40,108 nucleotides of DNA. It comes from Pseudolabrys sp. GTDB lineage: Bacteria; Pseudomonadota; Alphaproteobacteria; Rhizobiales; Xanthobacteraceae. This document shows positions 17,624-26,047 of this stretch, in pieces (within the stretch, counting starts at the first letter, position 1; each line of letters begins with the position of its first letter). The notes under the pieces were generated by a model that worked only from the letters and a program-made list of their open reading frames with translations, was not told the origin of the DNA and did not search any database. The stretch is taken from the NCBI GenBank assembly GCA_019689975.1, contig JADGGK010000023.1, positions 1 through 40,108 of the forward strand. Reading direction: 5' to 3'. Made by a program: the position numbers and the translations under genes.

Positions 17624-18573
17624 GGCGGCACCAGATCGCCCTGCTGGCGGCGGCGGTCGCGCTGGTCACGCTGCCCTATTGGATGAGCGGCGTCTATTAC
17701 ATCAATGTGGCGAGCCAGATCCTCTTCTTCGCCGTCTTCGCGCTCGGCCTCAACATCATCGCCGGCTACGGCGGGCTGGTATCGCTCGGCCATGCGGCGC
17801 TGTTCGGCATTTCCGCCTATGTCGTCGGCTACCTGCTGCAACACGGCTTCGGCCACGCGTCCGCGATCCTCGGCGCGCTGCTCGCGGGCCTCGCCGCGAC
17901 GGCCGTCTATGCCGCGCTCGCCCTGCGCGCGACCGGGATCGGTTTCATCATGATCACCCTGGCGCTGGGCGAGATTTTGTGGGGCCTGGCCTATCGCTGG
18001 ATCAGCGTCACCAACGGCGACAACGGCATCAACCTGCACGGCCGACCGCAGCCCTTCGGCATCGACATCAATTCGGCAACTGCCTTCTACTATGCGACGC
18101 TGATCGTTTTCGTCGCGGCGGTGGCGGCGGTCGCGGTGTTCGTGCGCTCGCCGCTGGGTGCCGCGCTCATGGGCACGCGCGATCAGCCGCGGCGGATGAA
18201 CGCGCTCGGCTATCACGTCTGGGCGATCCGCTTCTGGGCCTGCATGTTCTCCGGCCTGCTCACCAGCGTTGCGGGGATCCTGTTCGTCTACTACACGCAA
18301 TTCATCAGCCCGCAGACGCTGGCGCTGACCTCGTCGGCCGAGGTGCTGTTGATGGTGATCGCCGGCGGCGCCGGCACTCTGCTCGGCCCAATCGTCGGCG
18401 CGGGACTCGTGGTGGTGGTCAAGAGCGTCGTCAGCGGTTTCATCGAACGCTGGAATTTCCTGCTCGGCGCCATCTTCGTCGCCATCGTCATCCTCATGCC
18501 GGAAGGGCTGGTGCCCGGCACCGTGCGGCTGTGGCGCCGCGCCTGGCAGGGCAAGAACGGGACTTCGCCATGA
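17620..18573 (+). CDS. livM: Liv-type ABC transporter permease 2 (LivM family)
   Basis: A 317-residue LivM-family permease with GYGGLVSLGHAALFGISAY, LALGEILWGLAYRW, NGDNGINLHGRP and VIAGGAGTLLGPIVGAG. It starts at ATG 17620, overlapping the livH stop by four bases, and ends in the same way with livG (ATGA at 18570), so H, M and G are probably translationally coupled. It forms the membrane heterodimer of Liv system 2 in the inner membrane. Confidence 0.95.
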   Translation: MRRHQIALLAAAVALVTLPYWMSGVYYINVASQILFFAVFALGLNIIAGYGGLVSLGHAALFGISAYVVGYLLQHGFGHASAILGALLAGLAATAVYAALALRATGIGFIMITLALGEILWGLAYRWISVTNGDNGINLHGRPQPFGIDINSATAFYYATLIVFVAAVAAVAVFVRSPLGAALMGTRDQPRRMNALGYHVWAIRFWACMFSGLLTSVAGILFVYYTQFISPQTLALTSSAEVLLMVIAGGAGTLLGPIVGAGLVVVVKSVVSGFIERWNFLLGAIFVAIVILMPEGLVPGTVRLWRRAWQGKNGTSP

Positions 18574-19307
18574 GCGCGCTGACCGTCAACAATCTGCGCA
18601 AATCCTTCGGCGGCCTCCACGTCACCAGGAACGTCACCTTCGAGGTCGCGCCCGGCGAGCGGCGGTTGATCATCGGGCCCAATGGCGCCGGCAAGACGAC
18701 GCTGTTCAACCTGATTACCGGCGAACTCACCCCCGATTCCGGTTCGATTGCGTTGTTCGGCGAAGACATCACCCGGGTGCCAAGCTGCCGCCGTCCTCAC
18801 CTGGGGATGGCGCGCACCTATCAGATCATCACCTTGTTTCCGCACGACACGATTCTCCATAACGTGTCCTTGGCGCTGCTAGGCCTGACGCCCATGCGAT
18901 GGAATCCGCTGATCAATATGCGTCGGCAGCGGCATCTGCAGGAGCAGGCGCACGAGGCCCTGCGGCGGGTCGGCCTCGCCGACATCGCCGAGCGGCCGCT
19001 GGCGCAGACCTCGTATGGCGAGCGCCGCCGGGTCGAGATCGCCATGGCGCTGGCGCAGAATCCGAGGCTGTTGCTGCTCGACGAGCCGTTCGCCGGTTTG
19101 TCGATCGACGAGCGGCAGGACGTGCGTCAACTGCTGATGACGATTCCACGCGACGTGACGATCGTGATGATCGAGCACAACATGGACGTCGCGCTGGAAT
19201 TCGCCGAACGCATCACGCTTCTGCACTTCGGAGAAGTCATCGTCGAAGGCACGCGTGCCGAGGTCGTCGCCGATCCGCGCACGCGGGAGGTCTATCTTGG
19301 CCACTAA
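18570..19307 (+). CDS. livG: Liv-type ABC transporter ATPase 2 (LivG family)
   Basis: A 245-residue ATPase: Walker A GPNGAGKTT, ARTYQIITLFPHDTILHNV, Walker B LLLLDEPFAGLS, switch MIEHNMDVAL. The ABC signature is non-canonical (TSYGERRRVEI instead of LSGGQ), although LivG proteins often deviate here. The coding sequence overlaps both neighbours: its ATG overlaps the livM stop, and its final codons for YLGH contain the TTG that starts livF. It powers uptake by permeases 2. Confidence 0.95.
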   Translation: MSALTVNNLRKSFGGLHVTRNVTFEVAPGERRLIIGPNGAGKTTLFNLITGELTPDSGSIALFGEDITRVPSCRRPHLGMARTYQIITLFPHDTILHNVSLALLGLTPMRWNPLINMRRQRHLQEQAHEALRRVGLADIAERPLAQTSYGERRRVEIAMALAQNPRLLLLDEPFAGLSIDERQDVRQLLMTIPRDVTIVMIEHNMDVALEFAERITLLHFGEVIVEGTRAEVVADPRTREVYLGH

Positions 19308-20016
19308 CGCGCTCGAGCTGTCGGGGATCGAAGCCTTCTACGGCGACAGCCACGTGCTGCATGCGGTCACGTTCGCATGCGGGCCGGCGCGCCTGCTCGG
19401 TCTGCTCGGTCGCAACGGTGCCGGCAAGTCGACCTGCATGAACGTCACGGTCGGCCTGCTGGCGCCGCGCCGCGGCGACATCTTCGTGTTCGGCCACAGG
19501 GTGACCGGCCTGCCGCCCGAGCAGATCGCCGCACGCGGCGTCGCGCTGGTGCCGCAGGGCCGCCGCATCTTCAAGAGCCTGACCGTGCGGGAGAACCTGG
19601 TCGTCGCCGCGCGCGCACCGACCGACGGACGGCCGGCGTCGTGGACGCTCGAGACGGTGTTTGCCATGTTTCCCCGCCTAGGCGAACGCGTGAACCACAT
19701 CGCCGCGTATCTTTCCGGCGGGGAACAGCAGATGCTGGCGATCGGCCGGGCGCTCATGGGCAATCCGCGCGTGCTGCTCATGGACGAGCCGTCGGAAGGC
19801 CTGGCGCCGCAGATCGTGCACGAGGTCATGAACACCATCCGCAAGCTGAAGGAAAGCGGCTTGTCGATCGTTCTCGTGGAACAGAACCCGACGCTCGTCT
19901 TCGACGTCGCCGACGACATCGTCATACTCAACAGCGGACGCGTGGCGGTGGTCTCCACGCCCGCGAAGCTCAAACAGGAAAATGTCGACCTGCGCCAGCA
20001 CCTCGGAGTGTTTTGA
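19297..20016 (+). CDS. livF: Liv-type ABC transporter ATPase 2 (LivF family), TTG start
   Basis: A 239-residue LivF-type ATPase: Walker A GRNGAGKST, VPQGRRIFKSLTVRENL, signature LSGGEQQMLAIGRAL, Walker B VLLMDEPSEGLAPQ, switch VEQNPTLVF. I place the start at TTG 19297 (TTG GCC ACT AAC), 11 bases inside the end of livG, because a GGGAGG lies seven bases upstream and the protein then begins at the normal family position. Last gene of Liv operon 2. Confidence 0.92.
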   Translation: MATNALELSGIEAFYGDSHVLHAVTFACGPARLLGLLGRNGAGKSTCMNVTVGLLAPRRGDIFVFGHRVTGLPPEQIAARGVALVPQGRRIFKSLTVRENLVVAARAPTDGRPASWTLETVFAMFPRLGERVNHIAAYLSGGEQQMLAIGRALMGNPRVLLMDEPSEGLAPQIVHEVMNTIRKLKESGLSIVLVEQNPTLVFDVADDIVILNSGRVAVVSTPAKLKQENVDLRQHLGVF

Positions 20017-20051
20017 ACCCGAGCTTGACGTCATGGGGGGAGCATTTGCCG

Positions 20052-20084
20052 GCCGCGCCGCCGGCTTGACATCGCCGGCGCGGC
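20052..20084. terminator. G+C-rich hairpin after Liv operon 2 (terminator-like, no U tract)
   Basis: 'gccgcgccg' (20052-20060) pairs with 'cggcgcggc' (20076-20084) across a 15-base loop, 36 bases after the livF stop. No T tract follows, so factor-independent termination is doubtful. The loop contains TTGACA (20066-20071), which could be a -35 box for the amidohydrolase gene, but no convincing -10 is seen. Confidence 0.3.
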
Positions 20085-20184
20085 GAACATCGCATCCGCC
20101 GCCGCTCTCGTCTTCGGGTTATTCACCTGCAAGCGCGTGGCACAGGGATGTGGTCGAGGGCCGACAACACGCAAGAGACGGGTC

Positions 20185-21270
20185 ATGACTGAAATCTGGA
20201 ACAGATATGCGAACACCGCCGCGCGCAAGCACGGCAGGCCGGGCCGCGAAACGCGGCCGACGTCGACGACCATCGACATTCACACCCATATCGCGGTGCC
20301 GCGCGCCGCCGAATACGTCAAACCCTATCTCGATCCGTCGACCATTCCGCTCGCGCATTTTGCCTCCGCGGAGACCAAGGCGGTCAACGCCAAGCAGGAG
20401 GTCGACATCCGTTCCCGCATCGGCGGCAATTACGAAGAGCGTTTTGCCGACATGGAGCGGATGGGAGTGGACATGCAGCTCGTCATGCCGCCGCCCCCGC
20501 AGTGCTACCATTCCTTGCCGCTCGAATACGCGGTGCCGGCGGCACGGATCATCAACGACGGAATCGCCGAATTCGTGTCGCGGCACCCGGATCGTTTCAT
20601 TCCGGCGGGCACGGTGCCGATGCAGGACGGCCACGAGGCCGCCAAGGAGCTCGAGCGCTGCATGACCGAACTCGCGTTCAAGGGAGTCGAGATCCTCACC
20701 AACGTGGCCGGCCGCGAACTCTCCGACCCGGCCTTCGCGCCGTTCTGGAAAAAGGCCGAGGAGCTCGGCGCTCTCGTCATCATTCATCCCAACGGTTTCA
20801 CCGAGGGGCGACGGTTGTCGCGATTCTATTTCAACAACGTCATCGGCAATCCGTTCGAGACCACGCTGGCGCTGCATTACCTGATCTTCGACGGGGTGCT
20901 CGAGCGCCATCCGCACTTGAAAATCCTCGCCGTGCACGGCGGCGGCTATCTCGGCGCCTATCCCGGACGCATCGATCACGCCTGGGGTGCGCGCTCGGAT
21001 TGCCGGGCCGGCCTGCCCAAGCCGCCGACATCCTATCTCAAACAGATCTATGTCGACAGCGTCGTGTTCACGCCCGCACAACTCAAGGCGCTGGTCGATT
21101 TCTTCGGCGCCGACCACGTTCTCATGGGCACCGACTATCCCTTCGACATGCTCGAGGACGATCCCCTCGGCCATATTGCGTCGGTCGACGAATTCGACGC
21201 CGCCACGCGCGCCGCGATCGCCGGCGGCAGCGCCGGGAAACTGCTGGGGATCGCTGCCGACCGCGGTTGA
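20185..21270 (+). CDS. Amidohydrolase family protein (ACMSD-like decarboxylase/hydrolase)
   Basis: A 361-residue TIM-barrel metal enzyme of the amidohydrolase_2 family, the group containing aminocarboxymuconate-semialdehyde decarboxylase and gamma-resorcylate/5-carboxyvanillate decarboxylases. Metal-site motifs are His33/His35 (DIHTHI), a histidine in VIIHPNG, another in LAVHGGGY, and the aspartate in MGTDYPFDM. Such enzymes decarboxylate or hydrolyse aromatic and dienoic acids in the cytoplasm. ATG 20185 was chosen over an upstream start at 20137 because the extension is arginine-rich and AAGAGACGGG lies just upstream. It lies between Liv systems 2 and 3 and next to an aromatic hydroxylase, which supports a ring-degradation role by inference. 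Confidence 0.92.
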   Translation: MTEIWNRYANTAARKHGRPGRETRPTSTTIDIHTHIAVPRAAEYVKPYLDPSTIPLAHFASAETKAVNAKQEVDIRSRIGGNYEERFADMERMGVDMQLVMPPPPQCYHSLPLEYAVPAARIINDGIAEFVSRHPDRFIPAGTVPMQDGHEAAKELERCMTELAFKGVEILTNVAGRELSDPAFAPFWKKAEELGALVIIHPNGFTEGRRLSRFYFNNVIGNPFETTLALHYLIFDGVLERHPHLKILAVHGGGYLGAYPGRIDHAWGARSDCRAGLPKPPTSYLKQIYVDSVVFTPAQLKALVDFFGADHVLMGTDYPFDMLEDDPLGHIASVDEFDAATRAAIAGGSAGKLLGIAADRG

Positions 21271-21369
21271 CCCCGGCCTGTTCCTGCCGCGGCCAAGCCG
21301 CGCCTTCCTCCGCATCGGCCGCGCCGACGTCGGAGCGGGCGCGGCGAGACGGCGCGGAGCGGCCGCCTC

Positions 21370-22590
21370 TTACGCGCGCAGAAAGTCGAGCACCGCGGTT
21401 TCCGCGATGACCGCGGCGTCGGTGCTGTGTCTGCCGGCGCGCGCATCCTCTTCCTGCGTCCTCGTCGCCTGAAGATAGGCGCCGAGATGCCGCGCACGCT
21501 CGATGATGCGATGATTTTCGGCAAGCCGCGCCGCCTCGAATCGGCGCAGCGCGGCCGGCACGTCCGTCTCCGCCGTCACCGCCTGCGCGAGCGCGGCCGC
21601 ATCATCGGCCGCCTTGGAAACGCCCGCGGCCACGTGCGGACGCGCGACGAAGGCCGCATCGCCCACCAGGGCGACGCGGCCGAAGGCCATGCGTTCGCTT
21701 TCCAGATCGTAGATCGGCTGCAGGATCGGCTCCTCGATCAGCCGCACGATCGCCCGGAACTGGGGCGCCAACAGCCGCTCGGCGTCGGCACGCATTTCGG
21801 CGATGGCCTCGCGCCGGATGAGCGGCGGCGGGATCGAGATGGCGTGAGTCGTCCCGCTGTCGTCCGTGAGCAGCCATGGCAGCTTGGTCGTCTCGTCGGC
21901 CGGTCGATACCAGACGACATTGAACCGGCGGTGACCGGGACGCAGATCATTGTCGGGTCCCGCCACGGGATAGCCGAGGAACTGCTCGCCGGGCGGCAGA
22001 CCGAAGGACATGAATTCGAACAGGTCGCGATGCGTCGCCGGCGGGATCGCCTGTTCCGGCAGCAGCGCACGCCAGGCGCAATAGCCGGCATAGAGCGGCA
22101 CGATGTTCGGCGCGCACGCGAGGCGCACCGTGGAGCGGATGCCGTCGGCGCCCACCAGCAGATCGGCGGATATCGTTTCACCATCGGAAAAAACCGCCGT
22201 GACCTTGGCGGCGTCCTGCACGAGGCGTGCCAGGCCGCGCCCGCGGTGATAGCGATCGGCCGGAAACGCGTCGCGCAGCAGCCGGTAGACGCGTTCCCAC
22301 GCGGTCAGGACTTGCGGACAGCAGATGCTGCAGGTGACGCGGCCATGCGCATCGATGATCTTGCGCGTGGTGATGCGCACGCCGAGCGAGTCCGCCGAAA
22401 GACCGAGCTCCTCCAGGCGCGCGATGAATTCCCGCTGCGCGACGATGCCCGCGCCGCGGCCGGCCAATTCGCTGTCGACGCGTTCGAATATGTCGACCTC
22501 CCACCCGGCGCGCCGCAGCCAAAGGCCGCAGAGCAGCCCGCTCATGGAGCCGCCGATCACCAGGGCATGGCGTGCGCCGGAGCCGGCCAA
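21370..22590 (-). CDS. FAD-dependent monooxygenase, 2,6-dihydroxypyridine 3-hydroxylase-like, TTG start
   Basis: A 406-residue flavoprotein hydroxylase of the PHBH/UbiH superfamily. The N-terminal FAD site is VIGGSMSGL (GGSxxG variant, residues 11-19), the DG motif is LLVGADGIRSTVR, and the second FAD motif is VALVGDAAFVARPHVAAG. The GGSxSG start, the GAGIVAQRE segment and the GDAA...RPHAAAG-like motif recall 2,6-dihydroxypyridine 3-monooxygenase of nicotine degradation more than p-hydroxybenzoate hydroxylase. Predicted role: NAD(P)H-dependent ring hydroxylation in the cytoplasm. The start is TTG 22590, supported by AGGAGG six bases upstream. It is divergent from the cupin-like gene across 74 bases and convergent with the amidohydrolase gene. 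Confidence 0.92.
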   Translation of the reverse strand: MAGSGARHALVIGGSMSGLLCGLWLRRAGWEVDIFERVDSELAGRGAGIVAQREFIARLEELGLSADSLGVRITTRKIIDAHGRVTCSICCPQVLTAWERVYRLLRDAFPADRYHRGRGLARLVQDAAKVTAVFSDGETISADLLVGADGIRSTVRLACAPNIVPLYAGYCAWRALLPEQAIPPATHRDLFEFMSFGLPPGEQFLGYPVAGPDNDLRPGHRRFNVVWYRPADETTKLPWLLTDDSGTTHAISIPPPLIRREAIAEMRADAERLLAPQFRAIVRLIEEPILQPIYDLESERMAFGRVALVGDAAFVARPHVAAGVSKAADDAAALAQAVTAETDVPAALRRFEAARLAENHRIIERARHLGAYLQATRTQEEDARAGRHSTDAAVIAETAVLDFLRA

Positions 22591-22620
22591 TGGATCCTCC
22601 TCGAAGCTTTCGATCCGCCG

Positions 22621-22635
22621 AATTATGCTATATAG
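22621..22635. promoter_or_regulatory. AT-rich divergent promoter candidate
   Basis: The 74-base gap between the monooxygenase and cupin-like genes contains 'aattatgctatatag'. It offers TATATA as a rightward -10 (22629-22634) and CATAAT as a leftward -10 (22622-22627), with a small palindrome ctatatag. It stands out against G+C-rich surroundings. No clear -35 boxes or dyad operator are seen. Confidence 0.35.
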
Positions 22636-22664
22636 GGCCTCGGCCCAGCATTGGAGAAATTCCC

Positions 22665-23114
22665 ATGGCTCTGAGCATGGTCGATAAAGCCGCTGAGAAG
22701 AAGGACAAGGCGCCCTGGCCGGCCGAGATCGCCGCCGAGTTCGAGCGCGAGCGGAAGAATCCGAATCCCTGTGTCGGCTCGACGCTGCTGTCGGAGAACG
22801 AGCGCACGCGCGTGTGGATGATCCGCCTCGCGCCGGGCGAGCGCATCGGCTTTCACCGTCACGTGCTTGACTACTTCTGGACCTCGATCACCGGCGGGCG
22901 CGGCCGCCAGCACGTGCACGACGGCACGACGGTGGAATATACCTACCAGCCGGGCGAGACCCGGCACGAGAGCTACGGGAAGGGCGAGTTCAAGGTGCAC
23001 GATCTGGAAAACATCGGCGACCGCGACATGGTGTTCATGACCGTCGAGTTCAAAGACAGCGCCAACGCCCCGCTTCCGCTCCCGGCCGGGATGCGGCCGC
23101 AAGCGGCCGCCTAG
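22665..23114 (+). CDS. Small cupin-like protein
   Basis: A 149-residue protein that looks like a single-domain cupin: GERIGFHRHVLDYFWTSITG supplies histidines like cupin motif 1, GETRHESYGKG gives the downstream histidine of motif 2, and the C-terminal half is beta-rich by eye. Cupins of this kind bind a metal and act as dioxygenases, isomerases or non-enzymatic binding proteins. ATG 22665 follows TTGGAG at nine bases. It is divergent from the FAD hydroxylase, which suggests a shared pathway in which a hydroxylated ring is further processed, but this is inference. Confidence 0.8.
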   Translation: MALSMVDKAAEKKDKAPWPAEIAAEFERERKNPNPCVGSTLLSENERTRVWMIRLAPGERIGFHRHVLDYFWTSITGGRGRQHVHDGTTVEYTYQPGETRHESYGKGEFKVHDLENIGDRDMVFMTVEFKDSANAPLPLPAGMRPQAAA

Positions 23115-23435
23115 CGGCATCGGCAAGGCAAGGCGCACCGCGCCCACGCGGGGCAACGTTGCGTTTTGTCGCGGTCCCATGCGGGCGACGCCTTCATCGA
23201 AAGACTAGCCAAGCCGACGCCTTTCCTGCAAACTGCCGCGCGTCTTCAGGGCGTCGCAAAGCGTCACGGAGACGGGTGCCGGGGAGAACGCTGCAAAGCG
23301 AGAAAAATAAACAGCAGAGGGGAGAAAACACCGGCCATCCTGCCAAGCCAGGTTCATCTCGCGAAGGCTCTGCCCGGCCGAGCGCGCCGCGGGTGAACTT
23401 GCGTTCTTGCGACGGGTGTACCGGCCCGACCTTGC
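23115..23435. other. 321-base intergenic region upstream of Liv operon 3
   Basis: No coding region is convincing here. The stretch contains a perfect GCAACGTTGC palindrome near 23153-23162 followed by 'gttttg', possibly a weak terminator for the cupin-like gene, and a purine-rich tract near 23294-23329 (with gagaaaaataaac and aggggagaaaac). The long leader before livH could hold the operon 3 promoter, but I cannot identify -35/-10 boxes. Confidence 0.35.
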
Positions 23436-24305
23436 ATGGACGTCAATCTCCTGATCAACGCGGTCATTGCCGGCCTCCTGCTCGGCGGCTTCTACGCCGC
23501 CGTCACCGCCGGAATTTCGATCTCCTTCGGCATGCTCGACATCGTCAACATCGCGCATCCGGCCTTCATCCTGCTCGGTTCGTATATCGCCTACAGCCTC
23601 AATGTCGGTTTCGGTATCGATCCGATCGCGGCGAGCATCCTGATGCTGCCGGCCTTCTACGCGCTGGGCGCCTTCGTCTACCAGGTCTATTACGTCTCGT
23701 TCGAGAAATTCGGCCAGGAATCGCTCCGCGGGCTCGCGTTTTTTTTCGGCCTGTTGTTCGTGACGGAAGTGATCCTGCTGCTCATCTTCGGCGTCGACTA
23801 CCGTTCGGTCAACGCCGCATATATCGGCTCCAGCCTTTCGATCGGGCCGATGGAATTTCCGCTGCGTCTGCTGGTACCGTGCGTCGTGGCGCTGGCGATG
23901 TTCGCGGCGCTGGAGGTGTTCCTGTCGCGCACCTTCATCGGCCGCGCGGTGATGGCGGTCTCGCAGGATCCCACGGCGCTGCGGCTGATGGCGGTCGATC
24001 CCACGCGCATCAAGCGCATTGCCTTCGCCATCTCGATCGCCACGGCCTCGATGGCCGGAGCCATCCTCATCGTCATACAGCCTGTCATCCCCTCGGTCGG
24101 CCGCGATTACATCGGCCGCATCTTCGCGATCTGCGTGCTGGGCGGGCTCGGCAGCCTGCCGGGAACGCTGATCGCGGCGCTCCTGCTCGGCGTCATCGAG
24201 AGCGTCACGTCGGTATTCTATGGCCCCTCCTGGGCGCCGGCGGTGTCGTTCGGAATCCTGCTCCTGACGCTCGCGGTGAGGCCCTCCGGGCTGCTGGGAC
24301 GCTAG
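23436..24305 (+). CDS. livH: Liv-type ABC transporter permease 3 (LivH family)
   Basis: A 289-residue LivH-family permease: GISISFGMLDIVNIAHPAFILL near the N-terminus (in parts GISISFGMLDIVNIAHP), ALRLMAVDPTRIKRIAFAISI in the middle, and FAICVLGGLGSLPGTLIAA near the C-terminus. It is of normal length and clearly diverged from permeases 1 and 2, indicating a different ligand class. The ATG at 23436 lacks a strong ribosome site. livM follows after three bases. Confidence 0.94.
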   Translation: MDVNLLINAVIAGLLLGGFYAAVTAGISISFGMLDIVNIAHPAFILLGSYIAYSLNVGFGIDPIAASILMLPAFYALGAFVYQVYYVSFEKFGQESLRGLAFFFGLLFVTEVILLLIFGVDYRSVNAAYIGSSLSIGPMEFPLRLLVPCVVALAMFAALEVFLSRTFIGRAVMAVSQDPTALRLMAVDPTRIKRIAFAISIATASMAGAILIVIQPVIPSVGRDYIGRIFAICVLGGLGSLPGTLIAALLLGVIESVTSVFYGPSWAPAVSFGILLLTLAVRPSGLLGR

Positions 24306-24308
24306 ACC

Positions 24309-25313
24309 ATGCGCACACCCGTCTTCGTCCTGCTCGAAATCGTCGCCGGCGCCGCGCTGTTTCTGATATTGCGAGCCGTCAATAACGACTATCTGTTCTT
24401 TGCCGGCTATACCGTCCTGCAATTCATCGTGCTCAGCACGGCCTGGAACATTCTCGGCGGCTATTGCGGCTACGTGAATTTCGGGTCCGCGGGCTTTTTC
24501 GCGCTCGGGGTCTATACCAGCGTGTTTCTTTATACGGTGAACCAGAATCTCGAAGAGCTGATGCCGGAATCGCTGCTGCCGCTGATGCAGGCGATCTTTC
24601 CCCTGCCCCTGCCGGTGTTGATCCTCCTCGGCGGCATCGTGGCCGGTCTGGTCGGCCTCGGCACCGGCTACCTCACGCTGCGCCTGCGCGGCGTTTTCTT
24701 TGCCATTGCCACGCTCGCGCTCGCGGTGGTGCTGCAGACCTTCGTCGTCAACTGGTCCTTCGTCGGCGGCTCGCGCGGCGCCTATGTCATCCCGCCCAGC
24801 ACCGTCCCGGTTCTGGGGCCGTATATTCAGTACCTTTTCCTGCTCATGCTCCTGCTCGTGATACTCTCCGTGACCTGCGCGCGACTGATCGAACGCTCAC
24901 GCCTCGGTTACGGCTTCGCCACCATCCGCGATGACGAATTGGCGGCGGAGGCCTGCGGGGTGCCGACGCTGCGGCTGAAACTCATCGCCACCGTGTTGTC
25001 GGGCGCGCTCATGGGCATGGCGGGCGCGCCGTTTCCCTATTACATCGGCTATGTCGAACCGGGTTCGGCCTTCGATCTTTCCTACGCGGTGAACTCGATC
25101 GCCATGCCGATGATCGGCGGCACCACCTGGTGGGCCGGCCCGATGCTCGGTGCCGTCCTGCTCGGCACGCTGCAGCAGATCGCCACCGTCACGATTTCCT
25201 CGGCGGTCAACCTGCTGATCGTCGGGCTGCTGCTCATCGGTTTCGTCATCGCGGCGCCGGACGGCATCGTCGGCCTGTGGCATACATGGACAAGCAGGAG
25301 GTCGAAGGCATGA
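24309..25313 (+). CDS. livM: Liv-type ABC transporter permease 3 (LivM family)
   Basis: A 334-residue LivM-family permease: NILGGYCGYVNFGSAGFFALG, LTLRLRGVFFAIATLALAVV, LGYGFATIRDDELAAEACGV and MPMIGGTTWWAGPMLGAV. About nine hydrophobic segments are visible. The stop overlaps the livG start (ATGA at 25310). It forms the membrane channel of Liv system 3 with the preceding LivH-type subunit. Confidence 0.95.
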   Translation: MRTPVFVLLEIVAGAALFLILRAVNNDYLFFAGYTVLQFIVLSTAWNILGGYCGYVNFGSAGFFALGVYTSVFLYTVNQNLEELMPESLLPLMQAIFPLPLPVLILLGGIVAGLVGLGTGYLTLRLRGVFFAIATLALAVVLQTFVVNWSFVGGSRGAYVIPPSTVPVLGPYIQYLFLLMLLLVILSVTCARLIERSRLGYGFATIRDDELAAEACGVPTLRLKLIATVLSGALMGMAGAPFPYYIGYVEPGSAFDLSYAVNSIAMPMIGGTTWWAGPMLGAVLLGTLQQIATVTISSAVNLLIVGLLLIGFVIAAPDGIVGLWHTWTSRRSKA

Positions 25314-26047
25314 CCGAGCCGCTGCTGCGTGTGAACCGGCTGAGCAAACGCTTCGGCGGCTTCGTCGCGCTCGACAATGTCGATCTCGCGGTGACGCAGG
25401 GCGAGCGCGTCGGCCTGATCGGACCGAACGGGTCCGGCAAGAGCACGCTGGTGAATTGCATTTGCGGCACGCTGCACAACGAAACGGGCAGCGTGACCTT
25501 TGCCGGCGAGAAAATGGACGGATTGATCGCGCATGAACGGACGCGGCGCGGTCTCGCCCGCAGCTTCCAGCTGCCACGCCCGTTCATGAGCATGAGCGTC
25601 GCCGATAACATCCGCGTGCCGCTGCTCTATACGGTCGCGGCACGCGTCGGCCACCACGTCTCCAAGGCCGAAGCCGACGCGCGCTGCATGGAGCTGCTCA
25701 AGCTCGTGGCGCTCGACGCCAAGGCCGCAAGGAGCCCGCGCGACCTGACGCAGGTGGAGATGCGCAAGCTGGAGCTTGCTCGCGCCATGGCGGCCGAACC
25801 CAAGCTGCTGCTGGCCGACGAGTCGATGGCCGGCCTGTCGCATTCGGAGGTCGAGGACATCGTCCAGCTGCTGCTGCGCCTCAATGAACGCGGCATCACC
25901 ATCATCATGATCGAACATATTATGCGGGCCGTCATGAGCTTCTCGCAGCGGCTTGTCGTCCTCGTTTCCGGCAGGAAAATCGCCGACGGCAAGCCGGACG
26001 AGGTCATCAAGGACCGCGAGGTCATCGGAGCCTATCTTGGCCAATAG
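25310..26047 (+). CDS. livG: Liv-type ABC transporter ATPase 3 (LivG family) with degenerate signature
   Basis: A 245-residue ATPase with intact Walker A (GPNGSGKST) and switch histidine (MIEHIM). The ABC signature is LTQVEMRKLELARAM, lacking both glycines of LSGGQ, and Walker B reads LLLADESMAGL with Ser in place of the usual Pro after DE. In a LivG/LivF dimer this would leave one composite ATP site weak or regulatory. The start is ATG 25310, with AGGAGG nine bases upstream inside livM. The C-terminal YLGQ codons contain the livF TTG start. Confidence 0.93.
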   Translation: MTEPLLRVNRLSKRFGGFVALDNVDLAVTQGERVGLIGPNGSGKSTLVNCICGTLHNETGSVTFAGEKMDGLIAHERTRRGLARSFQLPRPFMSMSVADNIRVPLLYTVAARVGHHVSKAEADARCMELLKLVALDAKAARSPRDLTQVEMRKLELARAMAAEPKLLLADESMAGLSHSEVEDIVQLLLRLNERGITIIMIEHIMRAVMSFSQRLVVLVSGRKIADGKPDEVIKDREVIGAYLGQ

